Positions 46,336 to 55,900 of a DNA stretch of 64,000 nucleotides are shown here, piece after piece (the first letter of the stretch is position 1; each line of letters starts with the position of its first letter). The DNA comes from Prevotella sp. UBA2746 (GTDB lineage: Bacteria; Bacteroidota; Bacteroidia; Bacteroidales; Bacteroidaceae). The notes under the pieces were generated by a model. It was given only the letters and a program-made list of their open reading frames with translations, made no database searches and was not told where the DNA came from. The position numbers were made by a program, and so were the translations under genes. The DNA lies in assembly GCA_002353555.1 (NCBI GenBank), contig DEJO01000011.1, positions 31,128-95,127 on the forward strand. Reading direction: 5' to 3'.

Positions 46336-47853
46336 ATGAAGATATTTACACGAACTCAAATACGAGAACTTGACAGATATACGATGGAGCATGAGCCTAT
46401 CCGCTCCATTGATTTGATGGAACGTGCAGCAAAGGCTTTGACTGCAGCCATCACTTATCAATGGAGCATCAGGACACCCATCGTCGTCTTTGCAGGACCC
46501 GGCAACAACGGTGGTGATGCCTTGGCTGTAGCCCGTATGCTGGCAGAGAAAGACTATCAGGTCAGCGTGTACCTCTTCAACATCAACAACCACCTTTCCG
46601 AGGACTGTGTGGCAAACTGCCAGCGTGTCAAGGACTGTAAAAGAATCAAGGATTTCACAGAAGTAACGACACAGTTCGACCCACCCGTCTTAGAGGCTCA
46701 GACGCTGGTGATAGACGGTTTGTTCGGTTCAGGACTGAACAAGCCGTTAGCGGGCGGCTTTGCTTCTTTGGTAAAATACATCAACCAGTCACCATCCACC
46801 ATCGTCAGCATTGACGTTCCTTCAGGCCTGATGACCGAAGACAACACCTACAACATCAGTGCCAACATCATACGTGCCGACATCACACTGACGCTCCAGC
46901 AGAAAAAGCTTGCTTTCATGTTGGCAGACAACCAACAGTTCATCGGCAAGCTTCGCATCCTGGACATACGGTTGAGTCAGGAATTTATGAAGAAGACTGA
47001 AGCAACATACCACATCCTGGAAGAGAACGACATCAGAGCAAAGCTGAAAGGACGCGACGACTTCGCTCACAAAGGGACGATGGGTAATGCACTGATTGTT
47101 GCAGGCAGCTACGGAATGGCAGGAGCATCGATACTGGCTACACAGGCTTGTCTCAGAACTGGCGTGGGAAAGGTAACCGTACACACGCCGAAAAAGAACT
47201 ACGCCATTATGCAGACCGCCGTCCCTGAAGCCGTCATGCAGATGGACCATGAAGAGACATATTTCTCCGAGGCTGTCGATGCCGACGACTTCGATGCCGT
47301 AGGCATAGGACCCGGACTCGGTATGCACGAGAATACCGCCATCGCACTGATCACTCAACTGCGCCGTTCACAATGTCCTATCGTCGTCGATGCCGACGGA
47401 CTGAACATTCTCGCCAACCATCGTGCATGGCTGCAACAGCTTCCAAAGGGATTGATTCTCACCCCTCACCCTAAAGAACTTGACCGCATTGCAGGCACCT
47501 CATGCAATGGTGATTATGAGCGTTTGCATAAAGCATCTGAACTGTCACAGAACCTGCAGATATATATCTTGCTGAAAGGACACTACTCTGCTCTATGCAC
47601 ACCCAGCGGAAAGATTTACTTCAACTCCACCGGCAACAGTGGAATGGCTACGGCAGGCAGCGGCGATGTCCTCACCGGCATCATCACCGCACTATTGGCA
47701 CGAGGCTATCATCCGTCCGATGCCAGCATGGTTGGCATGTATCTGCATGGTCTTGCCGGAGACTTGGCTGCCAAGGAGGTGGGTAAGGAAAGCCTTATCG
47801 CCAGTGACATTATCAAGTACTTGCCGGCAGCATTCAAACGACTGAACGAATAA
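46336..47853 (+). CDS. nnr: Bifunctional NAD(P)HX epimerase/dehydratase
   Basis: 505 residues with both domains. The N-terminal YjeF epimerase (about 1-215) shows RTQIRELDRYTMEHEPI, FAGPGNNGGDALAVARML and IDGLFGSGLNKPLAGG. The C-terminal ribokinase-like dehydratase (about 230-505) shows HKGTMGNALIVAGSYGMAGA, AVGIGPGLGMHE, VDADGLNIL, LTPHPKE and the nucleotide-binding motif MATAGSGDVLTGI. It repairs hydrated NADH and NADPH. Single-gene unit between its promoter and a strong terminator. Confidence 0.96.
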   Translation: MKIFTRTQIRELDRYTMEHEPIRSIDLMERAAKALTAAITYQWSIRTPIVVFAGPGNNGGDALAVARMLAEKDYQVSVYLFNINNHLSEDCVANCQRVKDCKRIKDFTEVTTQFDPPVLEAQTLVIDGLFGSGLNKPLAGGFASLVKYINQSPSTIVSIDVPSGLMTEDNTYNISANIIRADITLTLQQKKLAFMLADNQQFIGKLRILDIRLSQEFMKKTEATYHILEENDIRAKLKGRDDFAHKGTMGNALIVAGSYGMAGASILATQACLRTGVGKVTVHTPKKNYAIMQTAVPEAVMQMDHEETYFSEAVDADDFDAVGIGPGLGMHENTAIALITQLRRSQCPIVVDADGLNILANHRAWLQQLPKGLILTPHPKELDRIAGTSCNGDYERLHKASELSQNLQIYILLKGHYSALCTPSGKIYFNSTGNSGMATAGSGDVLTGIITALLARGYHPSDASMVGMYLHGLAGDLAAKEVGKESLIASDIIKYLPAAFKRLNE

Positions 47854-47894
47854 CAGCTAAGTAATTGACATTTACACCTTATTAAATAAACAGA

Positions 47895-47922
47895 AAAGGT
47901 GCGGACTGCAGTCCGCACCTTT
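47895..47922. terminator. Bidirectional terminator between nnr and fba
   Basis: A perfect 28-bp palindrome (AAAGGTGCGGACTG and its reverse complement). It ends in T runs on both strands and serves the two convergent genes. Confidence 0.9.
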
Positions 47923-47945
47923 ATCATTCTAAGCAAGGATAAGTC

Positions 47946-48956
47946 TTAATCCAACTGAGCCAACTTGTTCTCAGAACCCAGCACGTCTACAATCTTATGC
48001 TCATACATCTTGACCATCTCGTCACGAGCAGGACCACAGTACTTACGTGGGTCGAATTCTCCCGGCTTCTCAGCGAAGACCTTACGGACAGCAGCGGTGA
48101 AGGCAAGACGAGAATCGGAGTCGATGTTAATCTTACAAACGGCACTCTTCGAAGCCTTACGGAGCTGTTCCTCTGGAATACCTACTGCATCAGGCAGCTT
48201 ACCACCATACTGGTTGATGATGTCAACATACTCCTGCGGAACAGAAGATGAGCCATGCAGCACGATGGGGAATCCCGGCAGCTTCTCCATGATGGCATCA
48301 AGCACGTCGAAAGCCAATGGAGGAGGAACGAGCTTGCCCGTCTTCGGATCGCGGGTACACTGTTCCGGAGTAAACTTATAAGCACCGTGAGAGGTACCAA
48401 TGGAGATAGCGAGTGAGTCGCAACCAGTACGGGTAGCGAAGTCAATCACTTCCTCTGGCTTAGTATAGTGAGACTCTGCAGCAACGACATCGTCTTCAAC
48501 ACCTGCGAGAACACCCAGCTCAGCCTCAACGGTAACGTCGAACTGGTGAGCATACTCAACCACCTTCTTCGTCAGGGCGATATTCTCCTCATACGGCAGT
48601 GAAGAGCCGTCAATCATCACTGAAGAGAAACCGAAGTCTACGCAACTCTTGCAAGTCTCAAAGCTATCACCATGATCCAAGTGAAGTGCTATCTCCGGAT
48701 GTTTACAACCCAGTTCCTTTGCATATGCCACAGCACCCTGTGCCATGTAGCGCAACAGCGTCTGGTTAGCATAGTTACGTGCACCCTTCGACACCTGCAA
48801 AATGACAGGTGACTTCTTCTCTGATGATGCTTTGATAATAGCCTGCAACTGCTCCATGTTATTGAAGTTGAATGCAGGGATGGCATAACCGCCATTGATA
48901 GCTCTCTTGAACATCTCACGGGTGTTCACCAAGCCAAGTGTTTTGTAATCTACCAT
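47946..48956 (-). CDS. fba: Class II fructose-bisphosphate aldolase
   Basis: 336 residues. Zinc and active-site text: AIPAFNFNNMEQLQAII, ALHLDHGDSFETCKSC, TVEAELGVLAGVEDDV, SIGTSHGAYKF and VLHGSSSVPQEYV. The zinc-binding histidines are in LDHGD, GTSHG and LHGSS. It cleaves fructose-1,6-bisphosphate in glycolysis. It follows the aquaporin gene by 42 bp on the same strand and shares a bidirectional terminator with nnr. Confidence 0.95.
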   Translation of the reverse strand: MVDYKTLGLVNTREMFKRAINGGYAIPAFNFNNMEQLQAIIKASSEKKSPVILQVSKGARNYANQTLLRYMAQGAVAYAKELGCKHPEIALHLDHGDSFETCKSCVDFGFSSVMIDGSSLPYEENIALTKKVVEYAHQFDVTVEAELGVLAGVEDDVVAAESHYTKPEEVIDFATRTGCDSLAISIGTSHGAYKFTPEQCTRDPKTGKLVPPPLAFDVLDAIMEKLPGFPIVLHGSSSVPQEYVDIINQYGGKLPDAVGIPEEQLRKASKSAVCKINIDSDSRLAFTAAVRKVFAEKPGEFDPRKYCGPARDEMVKMYEHKIVDVLGSENKLAQLD

Positions 48957-48998
48957 AGTATTTAAACGTTATTGATTAAAATGAATAGTTCGTCAGAA

Positions 48999-49685
48999 TT
49001 AATCTTCAGCCTGTACGTCAATAAACTTCCAGATGAGAGCTGCAAGAGCACCTCCGATGAACGGACCGACAATGAATATCCACAGGTTTGCCAAGGCTGT
49101 GCCACCCTGGAAGACCGCAGGAGCGATAGAACGGGCCGGATTCACGGAAGTACCGGTATAACGGATACAAACCAAGTGAACGAGGACAAGACTCAGACCG
49201 ATAGCCAATCCTGCGAAGTTATTGGTAGCACCGTTAGTCTTTGCAGTAGCACCGAGCACTACGAGCACGAAGACGCAGGTAAAGACAATTTCAGCAATCA
49301 GACCACCGATAGCCGTCACGCCCAACTGCAGGTCGTTGGCACCTGTTCCTGCTATAGCACCACCGTCACTGGATGTGGTCAGTACATACAACAAGGCAGA
49401 ACCAATGAAAGCACCAATCACCTGGAACAGCATATACATACCGCAATCCTTTGCACTGATACGTCCGGTGAGGAAGCAGCCGAGCGTAATCGCCGGATTG
49501 ATGTGGCAACCAGAGATACCACCAATGGTGTATGCCATTGCAACGACAGCCAAGCCGAACGCAAATGCCGTACCGACAACAGCCGGAATGTTATTTATCG
49601 GGTCACAACCCAAACTCACTGCGACACCGCAGCCCATCAATACGAGCACCATCGTGCCCACCATTTCTGCTAAATACTTTTTCAT
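48999..49685 (-). CDS. aqpZ: Aquaporin Z-type channel (MIP family)
   Basis: 228 residues, six hydrophobic helices and two half-helix NPA motifs (SGCHINPAITLG and TSVNPARSIAPA). Text typical of water channels includes EMVGTMVLVLMGCG near the N-terminus and the Arg after the second NPA (selectivity filter). The residue pattern resembles AqpZ more than glycerol facilitators, but substrate choice from sequence alone is uncertain. It lies upstream of fba. A TAnnTTTG box lies 121 bp upstream, at the base of an inverted repeat. Confidence 0.9.
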   Translation of the reverse strand: MKKYLAEMVGTMVLVLMGCGVAVSLGCDPINNIPAVVGTAFAFGLAVVAMAYTIGGISGCHINPAITLGCFLTGRISAKDCGMYMLFQVIGAFIGSALLYVLTTSSDGGAIAGTGANDLQLGVTAIGGLIAEIVFTCVFVLVVLGATAKTNGATNNFAGLAIGLSLVLVHLVCIRYTGTSVNPARSIAPAVFQGGTALANLWIFIVGPFIGGALAALIWKFIDVQAED

Positions 49686-49779
49686 ATCAATTTTGTTTTA
49701 AAGTGTTGTTTCTGCCGTAATCATAGATTCAATAGATACAATTATAAAAACGGAGAATAATCCCCATTTATTATAAAAT

Positions 49780-49806
49780 GCCCACACGAATTGTATTCGC
49801 ATGGGC
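49780..49806 (-). terminator. Hairpin downstream of the dehydrogenase operon
   Basis: On the minus strand GCCCATGCGAA and TTCGTGTGGGC (9 of 11 paired) are followed by ATTTTAT, 59 bp after the dehydrogenase stop. The hairpin starts where the aqpZ -7 box ends, so it would also be at the extreme 5' end of the aqpZ transcript. Confidence 0.5.
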
Positions 49807-49813
49807 AAAGTTA
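49806..49813 (-). promoter_or_regulatory. -7 box for aqpZ
   Basis: Minus strand TAACTTTG followed by C, exact TAnnTTTG; a TTTG lies 23 bp further upstream (49837-49840). The leader to the ATG is about 115 nt. Confidence 0.55.
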
Positions 49814-49864
49814 GTCAAAATCCCTGAACTGTGCAACAAAATTGCTAAAAAAGACAAAATTCTC

Positions 49865-50881
49865 CTAAAATTCTACCAAAATACGGAATACCTTCTGCGG
49901 ATTCTCTGACCACCACGCCAGCGTCTCCCCAGCCTCTTCCGGTTGGATAACCTTGGTAATAAGCTTGTCATAGGGTACGTCAGCCGATGCCATATACTTG
50001 GCAACAGCCCGGAAATCACCTGGTTCAGCATTTCTGGAACCACGTATGTCAAGTTCTTTCTGCACAAAGAGTTTGGTTTGGAACGACACGTCAGCCTTGG
50101 CATAGCCTATGCAGACCACCCTGCCCGTGAAGCCCACCTCGTTGACTGCCAGCTGATAGGTTGCCGGAGCGCCCACGGCTTCGATGACAACATCTGGCAT
50201 CAAGCCACCTGTCAGTTCCACCAGACGCTCATGCACATTTTCCGTAACGGTGTTGATGACATGTGTTGCACCTACAGTCTTAGCACCTTCCAGCTTCTCG
50301 TCGTCAATATCGCAGGCGATGACCGTTGCACCACGCAAGGCAGAGCGCACGATGGCACCCACACCAATCATGCCGCATCCTATCACCATGACCACATCAC
50401 TGTCGGTCACCTGTGCGCGGTTCACGGCATGGAAGCCCACACTCATCGGCTCAATCAGTGCACACTGCTTGGCTGTCATGTTCGTAGTAGGGATTACCTT
50501 CTGCCACGGCAATGCCAAGTACTCACACATCGCACCATTGCGCTGCACACCAAGCGTTTCATTATGTTCACAGGCATTGACACGCTTGTTGCGGCAAGCC
50601 GCACAATGCTCACAGTTGGTATAAGGGGTAACCGTGACAATGTCACCCACTTTCAATGTTTCTGGTACATTTTTACCGATTTCATCGATAACAGCACCTA
50701 TCTCATGCCCTGGTATAACTGGCATCTTCACCATCGGATTACCACCCCGATACGTATTCAGGTCACTTCCACAAAAACCTACATACTGCAGGCGCAACAA
50801 CACTTCGTCGTCACCACACTGCGGTTTCGCAATGTCTACGACTTCCACCTTCTCGGTGTCAATGATTCTTACTGCTTTCAT
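49865..50881 (-). CDS. Zinc-dependent medium-chain dehydrogenase
   Basis: 338 residues of the MDR/zinc alcohol dehydrogenase family. Catalytic zinc ligands are Cys37 (GFCGSD) and the GHE motif (His59, Glu60); four structural-zinc Cys lie at 90, 93, 96 and 104 (TNCEHCAACRNKRVNAC). The NAD-binding motif is VIGCGMIGVGA. Members close to this type oxidise sugars, polyols or sugar acids. It is the last gene of a three-gene operon with an amidohydrolase (26 bp upstream) and an aldo/keto reductase, so a role in the same sugar-acid pathway is inferred. The exact substrate is not readable. Confidence 0.9.
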   Translation of the reverse strand: MKAVRIIDTEKVEVVDIAKPQCGDDEVLLRLQYVGFCGSDLNTYRGGNPMVKMPVIPGHEIGAVIDEIGKNVPETLKVGDIVTVTPYTNCEHCAACRNKRVNACEHNETLGVQRNGAMCEYLALPWQKVIPTTNMTAKQCALIEPMSVGFHAVNRAQVTDSDVVMVIGCGMIGVGAIVRSALRGATVIACDIDDEKLEGAKTVGATHVINTVTENVHERLVELTGGLMPDVVIEAVGAPATYQLAVNEVGFTGRVVCIGYAKADVSFQTKLFVQKELDIRGSRNAEPGDFRAVAKYMASADVPYDKLITKVIQPEEAGETLAWWSENPQKVFRILVEF

Positions 50882-50906
50882 TATCTTGATTATAGTTTTC
50901 TTTTGT

Positions 50907-51878
50907 TTACTCCGACATATTCTTCACATACGGTAGCTCCGGCAAGTCCTTAAACCCGAACAAGCGACAGGCGTTACCACCAAGGAAAGCCTCTTTCTCT
51001 GCATCGGTCAGCATATCCGTCTTCAATATCCAGTCATACGACTGTTTGTAAGTGATGGCTGTGATGGTTCGGGGATAGTCCGACCCCCACATCAGCTTCT
51101 CTATCCCCACCTCATCGGCAGCCTCGCGTATCGCCTTTACCGCCGATGGGAACGGGTAGTACTCCTCATTGAAGAGCCAAGTGATACCACCACTGTCTAT
51201 ATATACATTCCGATGACGAGCCAACCGTATCTGCTCCATCCACCCCTTGCGTGTCACCATACCGAAGTGTCCGATGACGACCTTCAGGTCAGGACACTCC
51301 TGAACAATCTCCTCCATCTCTCCGACCTGTGTATCGCCGTCAGCCAGTTCAATGCCCAAGATCATGCCGTTGTCCTCCATCAAGTGGAATAGCTGCATGA
51401 ACTCCGGCGTGTTCAGCCAGATGCGGTCAACGCTTCCGGCATGAGCCATGCCCTCCCCTATCGCCGTCACGTGTGGCGAGATCAGTCTTGCTGCCGGTAT
51501 CTTGATACCTTTAAACCCTCGGCGAATCAGGTATTGAGCGTCTGTCAGGAAGCCAGGCTGCCGGTATTCACACATGCCAAACGTAAAAAAGCGCCCATTC
51601 CATCGACGTCCTACATACTCTAAGTAGTCGTTTTGCAGACCGTCAATAAACTCCTGCGTGATGACTGCCGCCGCAACCTGTGCATAGTTCATGTTGGCAA
51701 GCAACGTCTCAGCACTGTTCTGGTTGCCAGTTAAGAAAGGCGGCAACATCTGCACCTCCTGACCGAAGAACATCGCCCTTCCGTCAGGCAGCTGATAGTT
51801 ATGCTGTCCGTCGACAACAGTGTCCTGCCACAGCCACAAATGTGCGTGGGTATCTATGATTTTCAAGTGTTTGCCCAT
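50907..51878 (-). CDS. Amidohydrolase-2 family, probable sugar lactonase
   Basis: 323 residues. The TIM-barrel metal motif is DTHAHLW (His11, His13), followed by IGHFGMVTRKGW and the C-terminal MWGSDYPRTIT. The family includes L-fuconolactonase and 2-pyrone-4,6-dicarboxylate lactonase. Its start overlaps the stop of the upstream aldo/keto reductase by 16 bp, so the two are translationally linked. An L-galactose/L-fucose dehydrogenase-like enzyme followed by this hydrolase suggests oxidation of an aldose to its lactone and opening of that lactone. Confidence 0.85.
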   Translation of the reverse strand: MGKHLKIIDTHAHLWLWQDTVVDGQHNYQLPDGRAMFFGQEVQMLPPFLTGNQNSAETLLANMNYAQVAAAVITQEFIDGLQNDYLEYVGRRWNGRFFTFGMCEYRQPGFLTDAQYLIRRGFKGIKIPAARLISPHVTAIGEGMAHAGSVDRIWLNTPEFMQLFHLMEDNGMILGIELADGDTQVGEMEEIVQECPDLKVVIGHFGMVTRKGWMEQIRLARHRNVYIDSGGITWLFNEEYYPFPSAVKAIREAADEVGIEKLMWGSDYPRTITAITYKQSYDWILKTDMLTDAEKEAFLGGNACRLFGFKDLPELPYVKNMSE

Positions 51879-52795
51879 GATACACGTTGCTGATCTCCGA
51901 TGATTTCGCGGATTTTTGCCACCAAGTCCTCATCTATGGGTTCGTTGATGTAAGCTATATTCTTCTTGAGATTGTCAGGGCGTGTCGTACTGAACACCGT
52001 AGATGCGATGCGAGGATTGCTGACAGCAAACTGCATGGCAAGTTTCTCTATCGGGTAGCCCACCTCCTTACAATAGGCAGCAGCCTGCTCACAGACCTTC
52101 ACCAATGGTTTCGGTGCCGGATGCCAGTCGGGAACGCCCCTTTCCGTCAACAGTCCCATCGAGAATGGCGATGCACTGATGACACCCACCTCATGCTCTT
52201 CGAAGAAATCAAAGAAGTCTACCAGCTTATCATCGCACAGACAGTAGTGACAGAAGTTCAGCAGACACTCCACCGTCCCCGGTTCCGTATGCTCAACTAT
52301 CCACTGCAAGTTCTCCAACTGCAAGTCAGTACATCCCACATGCTTGACGATGCCCTGCTGCTTCAGCTCGTGCAGTGCAGGCAACGTCTCGTCGGCAATC
52401 TGCTGCAAGTCGGCAAACTCGATGTCGTGCACATACAGGATATCCACAAAGTCCACGTGCAGACGTTCCAAGCTCTCGTTGATACTCCGCTTTACGCGCT
52501 CTGCCGAGTAGTCCCACGTGTTATGTCCGTCTTCGCCATATCGTCCTACCTTTGTCGAGAGCACGAACTTCTCATGCGGAATGTCTTTCAGAGCCTTTCC
52601 CAACACTGTCTCAGCCTTGTAGTAGCCATAGTATGGCGACACATCGATATAGTTAATACCTTCATCAACAGCCGTAAAGACGGCATCAATGCCTCTGTTC
52701 TCATCAAACTCATGGAAGACACCGCCCAGCGACGATGCTCCGAAACCTAACTTCGACACCCGAAGTCCTGTCTTTCCTAAATCTCTATATTCCAT
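51863..52795 (-). CDS. Aldo/keto reductase, L-galactose/L-fucose dehydrogenase-like
   Basis: 310 residues from the ATG at 52795 (the longer frame begins with TTG). The catalytic tetrad is Asp51, Tyr55, Lys82 and His123 (YIDVSPYY, STKVGRYG, LYVHDIEF). Unusually detailed similarity to plant L-galactose dehydrogenase, recalled from memory, is visible: FGASSLGGVF, SAERVKRSINESLERL, HDIEF, VISASPFSMGLLTE and PDWHPAP. These enzymes oxidise L-galactose, L-fucose or related aldoses to lactones. It is the first gene of the operon with a lactonase-like amidohydrolase and a zinc dehydrogenase. No consensus promoter was found in the 119-bp gap upstream. Confidence 0.88.
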   Translation of the reverse strand: MEYRDLGKTGLRVSKLGFGASSLGGVFHEFDENRGIDAVFTAVDEGINYIDVSPYYGYYKAETVLGKALKDIPHEKFVLSTKVGRYGEDGHNTWDYSAERVKRSINESLERLHVDFVDILYVHDIEFADLQQIADETLPALHELKQQGIVKHVGCTDLQLENLQWIVEHTEPGTVECLLNFCHYCLCDDKLVDFFDFFEEHEVGVISASPFSMGLLTERGVPDWHPAPKPLVKVCEQAAAYCKEVGYPIEKLAMQFAVSNPRIASTVFSTTRPDNLKKNIAYINEPIDEDLVAKIREIIGDQQRVSWANT

Positions 52796-52914
52796 TGGTT
52801 CAATTCGCAATTAGAATTTATCTTATAGAACACGAATGACACGAATTAAATGATACGCTATTTTATGACGAGCAACCACCCATTTTGTAATTGCGAATCG
52901 TCAATTATCAATTG

Positions 52915-55900
52915 TCAATTCAACACAACCACTCCCTCCTGTTTCTTTCCGTCCATCAGGATGCGGAGCGGCTTCTCAAATCGGACATGGCGCACATACG
53001 CCGTCTCCTCAATGGCAGGCATGCTGTCGAGAATGTCTTTTCGGTAAATACCTTCGTTTTTGTACGGATTCACCGTAAAATATCCCACGCCAAACGAGGT
53101 CAGGTTCTGAAAGAAATGCGTACCTTGCGACGGGTCTACCCGATAGTTCTTCAATCCTTCCTCCACGATGACACGCGCCCCACTGATATGCGGCCACTTC
53201 ACCGGTATGCCGAGCCACGGGTCACTGCTGCCCCACCGTCCCGGTCCTATCAGCACATAGTTCTTACCTTCAGCCAGGAACTTACGGTTGATACGCTCCA
53301 CATCGTCGGCGATGGTATGGTTGTTCATGGCAGTGAAGTTCTCGTCAGTCTTCACATACACCACATCGACGACATCCTCGCTGACTCCATGCCCCAACGA
53401 CATGTGGGAACGCAGCAGACAGTCATCGTCGGCAATCGCCGAAAGGTCTTCATCCAGCACCTGCTTGGAATCTACGATGGGACGAATCTGCAAGAGGTAT
53501 AGCTCACCCTGCGGCTTCTGGGTGTTATCACTGGCTGGGGTGAGGTTACAGGCAAACTCTATCTCGACCGGACGGCGCATGGCACCTGCACCGAACGTCA
53601 TGGACATCTGCAACAATTCCGGCAGGGGGAACACGTCCTGCTGCAAGACCCCGCAGAAGGAGATGACCTTCCTGCCCGTCTCATACAGCCCTTCACGTAT
53701 CACCTGGTCGTAAGGGTCGAAGGTTGAGGCGATAAACTGCAACGGATGTTGCGCGGTCGGGGCTTCCGCTCTTTGCTTCTGCAACTGTGATGGCACCATA
53801 GGAAAGTACTGGTCAGCCTCCTTCACCTTCAGCGTGGCAATGTTGAAGCCGTCGTCCACCTTGAAGTCATCACCTACATGCGTCATGTCAAGCGCATAGA
53901 ACTTCGTCTGCGTCTCCCTCAGGGCTATCTCCATCTCACTCGTCTGCAACACCTGATCGGGATGATAAGGCGAGACACGCAGCGTCTGTCCGCCGTCAAC
54001 GATATATTTTCCGAGTCCCAGGGCGAGTGAGGCGATACCTTCCTCTGCCGTCTCGTCGCCGATGGGGTAATAGTTCAGCGAACGCAGCACGCCACTGATG
54101 TTCGGATAGTAGTAGTTGCCATACTGCTTGCCTACCACCTCTTGCAAGATGACCGCCATCTTCTCCTGGTCTATCACGTTGGATGTTGCCGTCATGTACG
54201 CCTTGGAGTCCTTGTAGTAGACCGAGGCATAGACACCCTTGATGGCACATGCCAGCATGCGCAACATCTCATACTTGTCGTCAAGGTACGGTATCATATA
54301 AGTGGAATAGATACCGGCAAAAGGTTGGTAGTGGGCATCCTCCAAGAGCGACGACGAACGGATGGCTATCGGAGCATGGGTAGCCTCGAAGAACGCAAAG
54401 AAGTCGGCTACCAGCGAGTCGGGCAGCTGTGCATGCAGGAACGCCTTCAGGATGTCTTCGTCGCTGGCATCGCTCAAGGCTATCTGGTAGAGGTTGTTAC
54501 TCTCCATGAACTCGTCGAAGATGTCGGTACAGAGGACGACGGTCTTCGGTATCTGCACGGTGGCATTCTTGAACTTGCTGAAGTCGGGATGCATCTTGAT
54601 GACGTTGTCGAGAAACGCCAGTCCGCGTCCTTTTCCGCCTAAAGAGCCCTCACCGATGCGTGCGAAGTGGGAGAAGCGGTCATACTTGTTACGGTCGAAG
54701 ACCGCCACCACGCCGATGTTCTTCATGCGCCGGTACTGCACGATGGCATCATAGATAATCTGTTTATGCGCGTCAACGTCCTGCAACTTATGCCACGTGA
54801 TGTCTTTCAGGAAAGCCGACACGGGGAAGATGGCGCGGGCACAGAGCCACCGGCTCATGTGATTGCGCGAGATATGCCGCAGCATGGCATCGTTGGGTAT
54901 GCGGAAGATGTTGTCTTGCAACTCCTTCAGGTTGCTCACGCGCATGATTTCCTCATGCGTGGTGGGGTCACGGAAGATGAAGTCGCCGAACCCCATGTGC
55001 TCTTCCATGATTTTATACAAGTCGCGGTTGCGCGTCTTTGAGTTCTTGTCTACAAAGCGGAAGCCTTCGGCCTCGGCACGCTGGCGGTTCTCCGTCTCGG
55101 AGCTCTGCAATATCAAGGGCACATACTCGTCCTGACGCCGTATCTCCTCCAGCAACTTGAAGCCCGCCTCCGGGTCTTTGTCTGCCGACGTAGCCTCTGC
55201 CGGCACCGCGTCGCCCATGGGAAACCTCACGTCGCTGATGATGCCGAGCGTGTTGTCACGGTACTTCTCATACATGGTGATGGCTTCCTCGTAGTTGCGG
55301 GCAAGCACCACCTTCGGGCGTCCGCGCATGCGCAGCGTTGCAGCATGCCGGTTCAGTGCCTCGGTAGAAAAGCGCTGGCTCTGCACCAGCAGGTAGTTAT
55401 ACAGGTTAGGCAGGATGGACGAATAGAAACGGATGCTGTCCTCTACCAAGAGTATCATCTGCACGCCTGCCTCCTCGATGTCATGGTCGAGGTTCATCTT
55501 GTCTTCTATCAGCTTGATAATCGACAGGATGAGGTTGGTATTGCCCAGCCAGCAGAACACATAGTCGAAGATGCTCAGGTCTTCATGCTCCATACGCTTG
55601 GTGATACCGTGCGAGAAAGGGGTCAGCACCACGCACGGCATGTCGGGAAACTGAGCCTTCACCGAGCGTGCCACGTCAAAGGCATCGTTGTCGGCATTGC
55701 CCGGCATACAGATGACCAAGTCTATGTTGGTGGTCTTCAGCACGTTGGCAGCCTCTTCCGTCGTCGACACCTGCGTGAACGTGGGGGGATAGCGCAGCCC
55801 CAGCTCCATGTATTCGTTGTAGATTTTCTCTTCTATGCGCCCGTCGTCTTCGAGCATGAACGCATCGTAGGGGTTGGCGATGATCAGCACGTTATAGATA

